DNA of 59,183 nucleotides. It comes from an uncultured Pelagibacteraceae bacterium. Its GTDB lineage: Bacteria > Pseudomonadota > Alphaproteobacteria > Pelagibacterales > Pelagibacteraceae. Below are positions 1 through 8,245 of the stretch, piece after piece. Both the position numbers and the translations under genes were made by a program. The notes under the pieces are model-generated. The model was given only the letters and a program-made list of their open reading frames with translations, ran no database searches and had not been told where the DNA came from. Position 1 is the stretch's first letter. Every line of letters begins with the position of its first letter. The stretch covers positions 1 to 59,183 of the forward strand of contig CACMZL010000005.1 in assembly GCA_902618205.1 (NCBI GenBank). Reading direction: 5' to 3'.

Positions 1-1
1 G

Positions 2-964
2 CTAATTGGATCTTTCGGTCATGCTAATGCTGCCAAAAGACTTCATGCAGCTATAGCAGATTGGACTGGTGGGATAATTACATGTGAAGTTGCAGTTGCA
101 ATACTTGAAAGAGAAATGGGATACAAAATTAAACAAACAGTATTCCCATCTGGAACTGGATTATGGGAAGCAATCGCTGCAGGTGAGTTAGACTTCGCTT
201 GTGAAAGTTGGCCAAGTTATGCTGAGGCTGACTCTGTAATGTTAAAAGAGGACTTAATATACGAAGGTAAAGTCGTTGGAACATACAATGGTGATGGAAG
301 TGTAGATCTTTTAGGGACGTCTGGAATAATTGGTTTATCTGATTATTGGATACCTAGATATGCTGCAGAGGAACTTGGTATTAAAACTTGGCGAGACTTA
401 AATAAACACAAAGCAAAATTTGCAACTATTGAAAGTGGTAAGAGAGGTAGACTAATTGGATGTCCAGTTGCAGGTTGGAACTGTCATGACCAAAAAAGAC
501 TTGATCTTTTAGGAATAGACTTCCAAGCTGATGAACTTGGAACAGAAGCTGCTGCTATCGCAGAAGCAAAAGCTGCTTACATGCGAAAAGAACCATTCCT
601 TCTTTATCTATGGTCTCCACATTGGTTCTTTGGAGAGTTTGATATGGTTGGAGTGCAACTACCTGAACATAAGGTTTGTGATCCAGATACTTTTACTGAG
701 GCAGGAAACTGGAAAGATTGTGGAACAAAAGGATGGCCAGCAACTGGTTGGGCTAAAGATTACACGATGAACTACGGAAACCCAGCTACTTTTGCAAGTG
801 CAGAACATGCTGATGCTAAGAAGTTCTTTGAAAAAATGTCTTTACAAAATATTGACCAAGCTAAAATGTTAGTTGAAGTTGATATTAAGAAAAGAGATGT
901 AAAAGAAGTTGTTAATGAGTGGTTAGACAATAATCCAGATAAATGGAAAAGTTGGCTTCCATAA
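2..964 (+). CDS. proX: Glycine betaine/proline ABC transporter substrate-binding protein (5' partial)
   Basis: Periplasmic binding protein of an OpuAC/ProX-type glycine betaine importer. The frame is open to the left edge, so the signal peptide and first residues lie outside the window; the ATG at 116 is internal because upstream codons still read a typical OpuAC beginning (ADWTGG...TCEVAVAILE). The visible part is 320 residues, rich in Trp (for example ESWPSYAEAD, YLWSPHWFF), as expected for an aromatic cage that binds trimethylammonium groups. It ends at a strong terminator. The ATPase of the same system is at 2260, on the far side of an oppositely oriented oxygenase gene. No permease gene is in view; it probably lies to the left. 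Confidence 0.9.
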   Translation, partial: LIGSFGHANAAKRLHAAIADWTGGIITCEVAVAILEREMGYKIKQTVFPSGTGLWEAIAAGELDFACESWPSYAEADSVMLKEDLIYEGKVVGTYNGDGSVDLLGTSGIIGLSDYWIPRYAAEELGIKTWRDLNKHKAKFATIESGKRGRLIGCPVAGWNCHDQKRLDLLGIDFQADELGTEAAAIAEAKAAYMRKEPFLLYLWSPHWFFGEFDMVGVQLPEHKVCDPDTFTEAGNWKDCGTKGWPATGWAKDYTMNYGNPATFASAEHADAKKFFEKMSLQNIDQAKMLVEVDIKKRDVKEVVNEWLDNNPDKWKSWLP

Positions 965-986
965 TAACTTTAAAATAAATTAGATA

Positions 987-1020
987 AAAGGGCTTTGATA
1001 TTTTCAAAGCCCTTTTTTTT
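987..1020 (+). terminator. Rho-independent terminator after proX
   Basis: A 12-bp perfect stem (987-998 with 1004-1015, core AAAGGGCTTTGA), a 5-nt loop and eight T residues from 1013. It starts 23 bp after the proX stop. The stem is preceded by four A residues, so on the other strand it could also serve the convergent oxygenase gene whose stop codon lies at 1019. Confidence 0.9.
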
Positions 1021-2142
1021 ATTTCTTAAGATAATTTAATCTACCCACAATTTCATCTCTATCCATGTAATAACCTTGTAGATGTCTGTGTCCAGAATTA
1101 GGATCAAATTCTGTTCTTCCGTGAAGTACTCTTCTATTATTGAATGTATATATATCTCCAGGTCTTAGTCTAAATTTTATTTGAAATTTGTCATCGTGTA
1201 AAAGTTTTCCAAATTTATGATGAGATTTATAGACTTTATCCATTTGATCTGGATGACAATCTAAAGCGTCCATGGTTGCAGTGCTAAATCTAACATCATT
1301 ATAATCACCATCTTTTGTTAAACTTATTGCTGTGCCATAAAAGCTTCTATGAGCTTCTTGCGTGTAATCTTTGTCTCTAAACTTTAAAGGAATCTTTGTA
1401 AGTGTATCAAACGTATCACTGTCGTTATTCTTTAAATATTCTGCAACAGCGAATGCGTCTACTGCTGATGAGTCACCACCTTTTGCTGAATTAACTAAAC
1501 AATGTAAAAATTGATACCCAGGAGGATTTTCAAACCATGGTAAATCCATATGATTTTGAAGTGCATGAGCTGTATAAGCTGAGTTATTAGGTTTTGGTAT
1601 ATTTATAACTTCAAAAGGTGTTTTAAAAAATGTCTCTCTTGTGTGACTAATTCTATTTAAAACAGGGAACGCTGAATTTTTTTCTACTGGAGCATTATAA
1701 ACTATTGCTATTCCTTTATAGTGAAGAAGCTCTAACCATTTAACTAATCCCTCTTCAGAAGATATAATTTCATTGTGATCTATATATATACTATCAATAT
1801 TTTTTTCTAAACTGCCATCCCATAATTGATAAGGTGATTTGTATTCTTCGTTATTTTTTATTGTGTAGCAATTTTCCCTAAGCCAATTAATATCATAATG
1901 GCTTACGTGATTTCCCTCACTCCACTCTATTTCTAATTTACCATCACTATTAAGATTATATTTTTTGGGTTTATATTTTCTGACACATCTAAAATATTAA
2001 ACATTCGATGCCTAGAATCTTTATCATGTGCTGTTGGACAATTATCTCTCAGCCACATATAATTAAATTTACTTTCTTTCCCGTCATCCCAAATTACTTG
2101 GAGATAAGTCCCATTTTTTGAGATTTTTGTAATTGAGTGCAT
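1019..2142 (-). pseudogene. Gamma-butyrobetaine hydroxylase-like Fe(II)/2-oxoglutarate oxygenase, interrupted by one frameshift
   Basis: Reads as one GBBH-family protein (N-terminal DUF971-type domain with W.DG and WLRDNC motifs, then a TauD-type catalytic domain) only if one base is restored. The first frame runs from ATG 2142 and passes out of register at about 1961-1966, a run of six T (A6 in the mRNA). The second frame is open from a stop at 1997 down to TAA 1019. Adding one A gives about 374 residues, the usual family length. The catalytic part has the Fe-ligand region NHMDLP and the distal RVLHGR motif. The family normally makes L-carnitine from gamma-butyrobetaine; the close relative TmpA hydroxylates trimethylaminoethylphosphonate. 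The gene lies between betaine transporter genes. The lesion could be a real mutation or a homopolymer sequencing error. Confidence 0.85.
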
Positions 2143-2188
2143 AAATAATGATTATATAAAATAATTCACATTTCAATTCAATTAATAG

Positions 2189-2217
2189 TTGACTTAATAT
2201 TTTTTGAGAGATTTATT
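2189..2217 (+). promoter_or_regulatory. Possible promoter of proV
   Basis: TTGACT at 2189-2194, 17-bp spacer, then TTTATT at 2212-2217, 43 bp before the proV ATG. The -10 is weak. A GTTAAG repeat (2221 and 2233) and the short inverted pair GTTAT/ATAAC lie between it and the start. Assigned by eye only. Confidence 0.35.
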
Positions 2218-2259
2218 AGCGTTAAGTTATTTGTTAAGATAACAACTAAGTTTGTTCGA

Positions 2260-3285
2260 ATGTCTAAAATTGAAATAAATAATGTATTTAAAATATTTGG
2301 TCCAAAACCATCTAGTGTGTTGCAGATGGTTAAAGATGGTTCAAGTAAAGAAGAAATTTTAGAAAAAACAGGTCATACAGTTGGATTAGACAATGTAACT
2401 CTAAAAATTAATGAGGGTGAAACATTTGTTTGTATGGGTTTATCGGGTTCAGGTAAATCAACTCTCATAAGACATTTAAATAGATTAATAGATCCAACTG
2501 ATGGTGAAATCCTAATTGAAGGAACTAATGTAATGAGCCTTAAAAAGGAAGAATTAATTGATTTTAGACGACATAAAATGAGTATGGTTTTTCAAAGGTT
2601 CGGATTGTTTCCTCACAAAACAGTATTGCAAAATGTTGGGTATGGACTTGAAATGCAAGGTATAGAACTTGAAAAAAGAAACAGTGTATCTATGGAAAAA
2701 ATTGAATCTGTTGGATTAACAGGTTTTGAAAATCAATTTCCAAATCAGTTATCTGGAGGTATGCAACAAAGAGTTGGACTAGCAAGAGCATTGGCAACTG
2801 ATACAGATATAATGTTAATGGATGAAGCTTTTTCAGCTTTAGATCCTTTAATTAGAAGTGATATGCAAAAACAGTTACTAGCTCTTCAATCGGAACTAAA
2901 AAAAACTATTGTATTTATTACTCATGACTTAGATGAGTCATTAAAGCTTGGTGATCACATTGGAATTCTTAATGCAGGCAAGCTTGTTCAAGTTGGAACC
3001 CCTGTAGATATTATTATGAATCCAGCTGATGATTATGTTGAAGCTTTTGTTAAAGATGTAAATAGAGCAAAAGTGATTAAAGCTAAAATTATAATGAAAT
3101 CAATAAATGAAACAACTAATGAAGAAAAAAATAATCTTATTAAAATACATGAAGACCAGTTTATTGAGGAGTTTTTGCCACAAGTTGTTTGTAATAATGC
3201 CAATTGCGAGGTAGTTGATAAACAAGGAAATGTTAAAGGATATATCACTAATAAAGAGCTACAACACTCTTTGAGTAAATCTTAA
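2260..3285 (+). CDS. proV: Glycine betaine/proline ABC transporter ATP-binding protein
   Basis: ATPase that powers glycine betaine import on the cytoplasmic face. Walker A GLSGSGKST is at residues 60-68, the signature LSGGMQQR at 164-171 and Walker B IMLMDEA at 184-190. The long N-terminal extension before the core is typical of ProV/OpuAA. At 341 residues it is shorter than the usual ~400; only one CBS-like segment remains at the C terminus (about 290-341), so osmotic gating through paired CBS domains may be reduced. The binding protein gene is at 2-964 on the same strand but separated by the broken oxygenase gene. An SDR gene follows after 4 bp, so the two are probably co-transcribed. Confidence 0.93.
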   Translation: MSKIEINNVFKIFGPKPSSVLQMVKDGSSKEEILEKTGHTVGLDNVTLKINEGETFVCMGLSGSGKSTLIRHLNRLIDPTDGEILIEGTNVMSLKKEELIDFRRHKMSMVFQRFGLFPHKTVLQNVGYGLEMQGIELEKRNSVSMEKIESVGLTGFENQFPNQLSGGMQQRVGLARALATDTDIMLMDEAFSALDPLIRSDMQKQLLALQSELKKTIVFITHDLDESLKLGDHIGILNAGKLVQVGTPVDIIMNPADDYVEAFVKDVNRAKVIKAKIIMKSINETTNEEKNNLIKIHEDQFIEEFLPQVVCNNANCEVVDKQGNVKGYITNKELQHSLSKS

Positions 3286-3289
3286 AATT

Positions 3290-4075
3290 ATGAGTATAGA
3301 TTTAAAAAACAAAAGAATAGTTATATCTGCTGGAGGTTCAGGGATAGGCTGGAGTTCGGCAAAAATATTTTTAGAGAAAGGTGCAACAGTATATCTTTGT
3401 GATATCAATTCCACTTTTCTTAACAAATGCAAAAAGCATAAACTCAATAATAAAAAATTATTTGTTTTTCAATGTGATGCCTCAGACGAGAACCAGGTAA
3501 AGAATTTTTTTACCAAAGTATTAAAAAAAACAAAAAAAATTGATGCTCTAATTAATAATGTTGGAATTGCAGGACCAACTGGAACACTCGAAAAATTAAA
3601 AAGTAAAGATTGGGAAAATACTTTAAAGGTGAATGTTATAAGCCATTTTTATTTTTCAAAGTATTCAATTCCAATGCTTAAAAAAAATAAAGGCGGAGCA
3701 ATAATAAATTTATCATCAACCGCAGGTATATTTGGATTTCCATTAAGATCTCCTTACTGTGCAAGTAAGTGGGCAGTTGTTGGAATAACCAAAACATTGG
3801 CAATGGAACTTGGAAAATTTAAAATTAGAGTAAATGCTATTTGTCCAGGAACAATTAAAGGGGATAGAATGGGAAGAGTCATAAGAGATAAATCTAAATT
3901 TTTAAATGTTTCAAAAAAATTAATAGAAAAGGAATTTGTTTCAATGACATCAATGAATACTTGGGTATACGAAGAAGACATTGGAAAAATTTGTAGCTTT
4001 ATAATTTCTAATGATGCTCCAAGAATATCTGGGCAAGTAATTGCCGTAGATGGCAATACTTTGAGAATGCACTAA
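3290..4075 (+). CDS. Short-chain dehydrogenase/reductase (SDR)
   Basis: NAD(P)-dependent oxidoreductase, 261 residues, classical SDR length. The cofactor loop GGSGIG is at 15-20, a variant of the usual GxxxGxG, INNVGIAG is near 88-95, catalytic Ser at about 142-143 and YCASK (Tyr156, Lys160). It starts 4 bp after proV, so it is probably in its operon and may oxidise a hydroxylated betaine or carnitine derivative. The substrate cannot be read from the sequence. It ends 3 bp before the convergent GFA-fold gene. Confidence 0.85.
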   Translation: MSIDLKNKRIVISAGGSGIGWSSAKIFLEKGATVYLCDINSTFLNKCKKHKLNNKKLFVFQCDASDENQVKNFFTKVLKKTKKIDALINNVGIAGPTGTLEKLKSKDWENTLKVNVISHFYFSKYSIPMLKKNKGGAIINLSSTAGIFGFPLRSPYCASKWAVVGITKTLAMELGKFKIRVNAICPGTIKGDRMGRVIRDKSKFLNVSKKLIEKEFVSMTSMNTWVYEEDIGKICSFIISNDAPRISGQVIAVDGNTLRMH

Positions 4076-4078
4076 CAA

Positions 4079-4489
4079 CTAAACTTTAATATTTTTTTCA
4101 TTTATTTCCATAAATGGGAAATGAGACTCTTTAAAATGTATATTTTCTGCTTTTTTTAAAAAACTGATATCATCCAGTAAACCTGCATATAAATAGTATT
4201 TCTTGTACTTTTCAACATAAGTCAAAATTGGTGCTGCGCACTTTCCACAAAAATGTTTTTTTATTTTATTACCACTGCCACCTTCGTGTTCATAAATTTT
4301 CAATTTCGATTTATCTATATCTATTGCTCCGTCTCTAAGCAGTATTATTGTCATCATTCCCCCTATTTTTTTTCTACAATCAATGCAATGACAATTGAAA
4401 ACTAAAGGAACTTCATCAAGCTTAACGTTAAAAGTTATATCTCCACAGATACATCCGCCAGTTTTATTTATAAAAATTTTTTCTTTCAT
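4079..4489 (-). CDS. GFA/CENP-V family zinc protein
   Basis: Small 136-residue protein of the glutathione-dependent-formaldehyde-activating (GFA) fold. Zinc-binding cysteines occur in the order GGCICG near the N terminus, CHCIDC and HFCGKC. I take the ATG at 4489 as the start because it overlaps the stop of the upstream carnitine dehydrogenase gene (TGATG); a TTG one codon earlier is less likely. It is the last gene of the operon cdhC-cdhA-GFA. Demethylation of betaines releases formaldehyde, which would suit a GFA protein here, but most GFA proteins have no proven function. Confidence 0.8.
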   Translation of the reverse strand: MKEKIFINKTGGCICGDITFNVKLDEVPLVFNCHCIDCRKKIGGMMTIILLRDGAIDIDKSKLKIYEHEGGSGNKIKKHFCGKCAAPILTYVEKYKKYYLYAGLLDDISFLKKAENIHFKESHFPFMEINEKNIKV

Positions 4490-5430
4490 CAATTTCTAAT
4501 TTTATTCTCATATTTTTTTCTAATTTTTAAGACATCAACTAAATATTGATCCCTAATATTTGAAAGCATATTAATTGATTTACCTTTGGCTTGTTTTTTT
4601 GTGCCTGATATAAGTTTATCAGATAATTTATTTGTTAATTTTGGAGCTTTTAATTTTGTCCAAGGTAATTTTAAAGCTGGACCAAATTGTTTTAACATAT
4701 GTTTCATTCCTTCATTACCTCCTGCAAGATGAAATGTTAAAAAGGTGCCCATTATTGAGTACCTAAGACCTGGTCCATCTTCTATTGCACGATCTAATTC
4801 TTGAGTGGTTGCATAATTTTCGTTAATTATATGCAAACCTTCTCTCCACAATGCTTCTTGGAGTCTATCTGATAGATAGCCTGGTAATTCTTTTTTAAGC
4901 ATAATTGGCTTCATTGAGATTGATTTGTAATATTTATTTGCATCTAAAAGAAACTTTTTTGTGGTTTTTTTTCCAGGAACTATTTCAACTGCTGGCAATA
5001 AATATGCTGGGTTAAATGGATGTCCAATTATACCTCTTTGTGGATTTTTACTCTTAGAAAAAATTTTAGAGGGTAAAAGTCCTGAAGAGCTTGAGGAAAT
5101 AATTACATTTGATTTAACATATTTTGAGATTTTTTTTATCAAATCCGTTTTAACTTTATAATTTTCTAATACACTTTCTTGAACAAAATCTACATTTACA
5201 AGAGCTTTTTCAAGAGAATTAAAAAATTTTAAATTTTTAATTAAAATCTTTTTTCCAAAAAGTTTTTTTATACTTTTTGAAGTTCTTCTTATCTCTTTTA
5301 AAACATAACTTTTAAGATTTTTATTTTGATCATATGCATGAACGATTTTATTGTGTGCTAAATTTCTTATTATCCATCCAGTCCCTATGACACCAGTTCC
5401 AACAATTCCCACAGTTTTAATTTTTGACAT
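4489..5430 (-). CDS. cdhA: L-carnitine 3-dehydrogenase (3-hydroxyacyl-CoA dehydrogenase fold)
   Basis: NAD-dependent oxidation of L-carnitine to 3-dehydrocarnitine. The Rossmann motif GTGVIG is at 11-16, followed by a 3-hydroxyacyl-CoA-dehydrogenase-type substrate domain (GHPFNPAYLLP, then LSDRLQEALWREGLH). The length of 313 residues fits the single-domain carnitine dehydrogenases. The call over a generic hydroxyacyl-CoA dehydrogenase rests on its neighbour: the upstream gene encodes the keto-acid cleavage enzyme that takes the next step, with overlapping stop and start codons at 5430. A thioesterase for the third step lies at 7241. Confidence 0.85.
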   Translation of the reverse strand: MSKIKTVGIVGTGVIGTGWIIRNLAHNKIVHAYDQNKNLKSYVLKEIRRTSKSIKKLFGKKILIKNLKFFNSLEKALVNVDFVQESVLENYKVKTDLIKKISKYVKSNVIISSSSSGLLPSKIFSKSKNPQRGIIGHPFNPAYLLPAVEIVPGKKTTKKFLLDANKYYKSISMKPIMLKKELPGYLSDRLQEALWREGLHIINENYATTQELDRAIEDGPGLRYSIMGTFLTFHLAGGNEGMKHMLKQFGPALKLPWTKLKAPKLTNKLSDKLISGTKKQAKGKSINMLSNIRDQYLVDVLKIRKKYENKIRN

Positions 5431-6317
5431 TACTTGTGTTTTACAAGTTTTAATTTTTCTCTTGTTTCTGAAGGTGACATAATTTCTACACCAAGATCTG
5501 TAACTATTCTCATAGCTTTCTCAACTAATTGAGGATTTGTTGCCAATTTACCTTTGGATAAATATAAATTATCCTCTAATCCAACTCTTGGGTTACCTCC
5601 CATTACTACAGTTTGAGCAACATATGGCATTTCATTTTTAGATATTGCAAAACCTGACCATATACCTTCTTTGGGCATTATATCTTTCATTGCTTGCATA
5701 GCTAAAGGTGTCGCGGGCGCTCCCCACGGAATTCCTAAACACATTTGAAAAAGAGGTGGATCACTTAACAATCCCTCTTTATATAATTGAGCTCCAAACC
5801 ACATATTTCCCAAATCAAAAGCTTCTATTTCAGGTTTAACTTTTATTTCCTTAAGCTTTTTTGCTGCTTTTCTTAAATCGTTAGGTGTATTAACTGTAAT
5901 AACAGAACTGTCTCCAAAATTTAATGTACCACAATCAAGTGTACATATTTCTGGAAGAAATTGTTCGGCATTCGCAATTCTCTCCATTACATTTGCCATG
6001 TCTGTCATCGGACCAAATTCTAAAGGGTTCTTGCCTTGGCCTATATCCAAATCACCACCCATTCCTGTTGTAAGATTAAGAATTACATCAGTTTCAGATG
6101 ATCTTACTCTATCAACTACTTCTTTATAAAGCTCGAGTCTTCTACTTGGAGTTCCATCTTCCTCTCTAACATGAATATGAGCAATAGCAGCACCAGCTTT
6201 CGCAGACTCTATTGCTGCTTTTGCAATTTGTTCTGGAGTTTTGGGCAAATCAGGATGTTTGCTTGCTGTATCACCAGATCCTGTAACTGCGCATGAGATG
6301 AAGACTTTATTGTTCAT
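5430..6317 (-). CDS. cdhC: 3-dehydrocarnitine cleavage enzyme (BKACE family)
   Basis: Beta-keto acid cleavage enzyme, 295 residues. In carnitine degradation it condenses 3-dehydrocarnitine with acetyl-CoA to give betainyl-CoA and acetoacetate. The metal site HIHVRE (His47, His49) follows a TIM-barrel strand, with PxxPxTPEQIA near the N terminus and the family motif LNLTTG. It is the first gene of the minus-strand operon, reading into cdhA, and is divergent from the lyase/thioesterase operon across a 58-bp AT-rich gap that must contain both promoters. BKACE enzymes vary in substrate; the carnitine assignment comes from cdhA and the thioesterase nearby. Confidence 0.85.
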   Translation of the reverse strand: MNNKVFISCAVTGSGDTASKHPDLPKTPEQIAKAAIESAKAGAAIAHIHVREEDGTPSRRLELYKEVVDRVRSSETDVILNLTTGMGGDLDIGQGKNPLEFGPMTDMANVMERIANAEQFLPEICTLDCGTLNFGDSSVITVNTPNDLRKAAKKLKEIKVKPEIEAFDLGNMWFGAQLYKEGLLSDPPLFQMCLGIPWGAPATPLAMQAMKDIMPKEGIWSGFAISKNEMPYVAQTVVMGGNPRVGLEDNLYLSKGKLATNPQLVEKAMRIVTDLGVEIMSPSETREKLKLVKHK

Positions 6318-6375
6318 TTTTATTTATAGAAAAATATAATATCATATCATTAATAATTATAGGAAATAAAATTAA

Positions 6376-7236
6376 ATGGACTTAAATAAACTAAGAGTAA
6401 GACGTAGTTTTATATTTACCCCAGGTCTTCAACCAGAAATGTTTCCAAAAGCCTTAGCTTCAGGTGCTGATATGGTTTGTATTGAATTAGAAGATGGAAT
6501 AGCCATGAAAGATAAGGATGAAGCAAGAAAAAATACTATTGATGCATTAAAGTCACTAGAAGTAAAAAATGATGTTGAATTAGTTGTTAGATTAAATTGT
6601 CAAAGAACCAAACATGGACTTCTAGACTTAGAAGCTATTGCTTCAAATAAACTAAAAGTTAAAGCTATCATGTTACCTAAAGTTAAAACGCCTGACGAAA
6701 TTACATTTATTGATGACATGCTTACTGATTGTGGTTTAGATACTGATCTTCATGTTATAATGGAAACTAATCAAGCTCTTGAAAGTATTTATGATATTGC
6801 ACATTCTAGCGATAGAATAGTTGCTCTATATTTCGGAGGCGAGGATATGGCAGCAGAATTGAGAGTGGAAAACAAATTAGAGAATTTAGTTTATGCAAGA
6901 TCAAGATTAGTTCATGCTGGTGCAAGTAAAGGAGTTGATGTTATTGATGTTCCGTATTTAAATCTTGAAAATATGGAAGGGATGAAAAAAGAAGCGCAGT
7001 TTGTTAAAAACTTAGGTTTTACTGGAAAAGGATCTATTCATCCAAAACAAATAAGTATTTTAAATGAAATTTTTACTCCATCAGAAGAAGAAATAAGTAA
7101 AGCTAAAAGAATTATGGATCAATTTAAAAAAGCTAATACAGGTTTAGTTGTAATTGATGGTAAATTAATAGAAAGACCAGTTTTACGAGAGATGCAAAGA
7201 AAATTGTTAGTAGCAAATAAAATAAATAAAAGCTGA
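6376..7236 (+). CDS. HpcH/HpaI aldolase / CitE-like CoA lyase
   Basis: TIM-barrel lyase of the CitE/malyl-CoA lyase group, 286 residues. Motifs: RRSFIFTPG at the N terminus, CIELEDG (metal/CoA region), VVRLNC, VIMETNQAL, and SIHPKQI near the C terminus. Relatives cleave or hydrolyse malyl-CoA or citramalyl-CoA. It is the first gene of a four-gene plus-strand operon with a thioesterase, a PhnZ-like oxygenase and choline dehydrogenase, so it may handle the acyl-CoA side products of carnitine breakdown. The exact substrate is unknown. AGGAAAT lies upstream of the ATG as a weak ribosome site. Confidence 0.8.
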   Translation: MDLNKLRVRRSFIFTPGLQPEMFPKALASGADMVCIELEDGIAMKDKDEARKNTIDALKSLEVKNDVELVVRLNCQRTKHGLLDLEAIASNKLKVKAIMLPKVKTPDEITFIDDMLTDCGLDTDLHVIMETNQALESIYDIAHSSDRIVALYFGGEDMAAELRVENKLENLVYARSRLVHAGASKGVDVIDVPYLNLENMEGMKKEAQFVKNLGFTGKGSIHPKQISILNEIFTPSEEEISKAKRIMDQFKKANTGLVVIDGKLIERPVLREMQRKLLVANKINKS

Positions 7237-7240
7237 TAAA

Positions 7241-7708
7241 ATGTCATTTCATTTGGCTTCGAGAAAAATAATTAAAGATTGGACAGATTATAATGAGCAT
7301 ATGAACATGGCTTATTATGTTTTAATTTTTGATGAAGCTTGGGAGACGATGCTTAATAAATTTGAAATGGGTGGAGCTAAAGCACAAATTAATAAAAGAA
7401 GCACTATGGTGGTTGAAACAAGAACAACTTATAACAACGAAGTTAAAGAGAATGAAGAAGTAGATGTTTATTGCACTTTTTTTGATCATGATAAAAAAAG
7501 ATTACATTTAAAATGTGAAATGATTGAAAAAAAAACAAAAAAACTTGCTGCAACAACAGAAAGTCTCTCTCTTTATATTGATCTAGATAAACGAAAAGTT
7601 ACAGAATTTGAAGAAGATAAAATAAAAATTATGGATGATTTTATTAATGATAATAAAAATAATTTTAAAACTGATAATCTTGTACTTGCAGGTAAATTAA
7701 AAAAATAA
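7241..7708 (+). CDS. cdhB: Thioesterase, probable betainyl-CoA hydrolase (4HBT hotdog fold)
   Basis: Hotdog-fold acyl-CoA thioesterase of 155 residues with the 4HBT active-site pattern DWTDYNEHMN at 13-22. In known carnitine operons the partner thioesterase frees glycine betaine from betainyl-CoA. It sits 4 bp after the CitE-like lyase and directly before the HD-type oxygenase (stop TAA at 7706-7708, next ATG at 7709). The assignment depends on the nearby carnitine dehydrogenase and cleavage enzyme, as the fold alone does not reveal substrate. Confidence 0.8.
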   Translation: MSFHLASRKIIKDWTDYNEHMNMAYYVLIFDEAWETMLNKFEMGGAKAQINKRSTMVVETRTTYNNEVKENEEVDVYCTFFDHDKKRLHLKCEMIEKKTKKLAATTESLSLYIDLDKRKVTEFEEDKIKIMDDFINDNKNNFKTDNLVLAGKLKK

Positions 7709-8245
7709 ATGCAAATTGTAGAAGAAATTATTTATAATTTTGAAAATAATAAATCTTTATATATAGGTGAAAATATAACAATAGCAGATCACATGATTCA
7801 ATCTGCAATGCTTGCGGAAAAGGCAAAATGTGACGATGATCTAATATGTTCTTGTTTACTTCATGATTATGGACATTTTGTTATCGATGATCCAGATAAA
7901 TTAGTAGAAAATAATAAAGATGGTGAACATGAGGTAATTGGATACAAATTTCTAAAAAAATATTTTAGCAATAAAGTTGTAAACCCAATTAAATATCATG
8001 TTTTAGCGAAGCGATATTTGGCAAGAGACAAAAGGTATTATAACAAATTGTCTAAAGCATCGAAGATTAGTCTAAAACTTCAAGGGGGAGTTTTAAATGA
8101 TAAAGAGTGTGAAGATTTTGAAAACAAAGATTATTTCAAAAGTTCCATACTTCTCAGAAAATTTGATGAAGGATCAAAAAAAGTTGGTATTAAAATGAAA
8201 AATATTAATCAATACAAAGAATTATTAAAATTAAAATTAAAATGA
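7709..8245 (+). CDS. HD-domain mixed-valent di-iron oxygenase, PhnZ/TmpB-like
   Basis: Although it would be labelled an HD phosphohydrolase, its residues match the organophosphonate-cleaving oxygenase PhnZ. Metal ligands by order: His28, His52-Asp53, His74, His97, and an Asp in LRKFDEG. The spacing Tyr18-x2-Glu21-x6-His28 reproduces the Tyr/Glu lid ahead of the first PhnZ ligand as I recall it, and HVLAKRY (His97, Lys101) and SLKLQGG follow the phosphonate-binding segments. PhnZ-clan enzymes split a 1-hydroxyphosphonate into a carboxylate and phosphate; TmpB yields glycine betaine. Length is 178 residues, typical. It overlaps betA by 4 bp (ATGA). Substrate is inferred from context, not proven. 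Confidence 0.8.
   Translation: MQIVEEIIYNFENNKSLYIGENITIADHMIQSAMLAEKAKCDDDLICSCLLHDYGHFVIDDPDKLVENNKDGEHEVIGYKFLKKYFSNKVVNPIKYHVLAKRYLARDKRYYNKLSKASKISLKLQGGVLNDKECEDFENKDYFKSSILLRKFDEGSKKVGIKMKNINQYKELLKLKLK

Noticed and set aside
1933..2142. A separate 69-residue gene
   Set aside because: It is the first part of the GBBH-like gene before the frameshift, not an independent gene.
7709..8245. Ordinary HD phosphohydrolase
   Set aside because: The Tyr/Glu lid pair, extra His ligands and the HVLAKRY segment match the PhnZ oxygenase clan instead.
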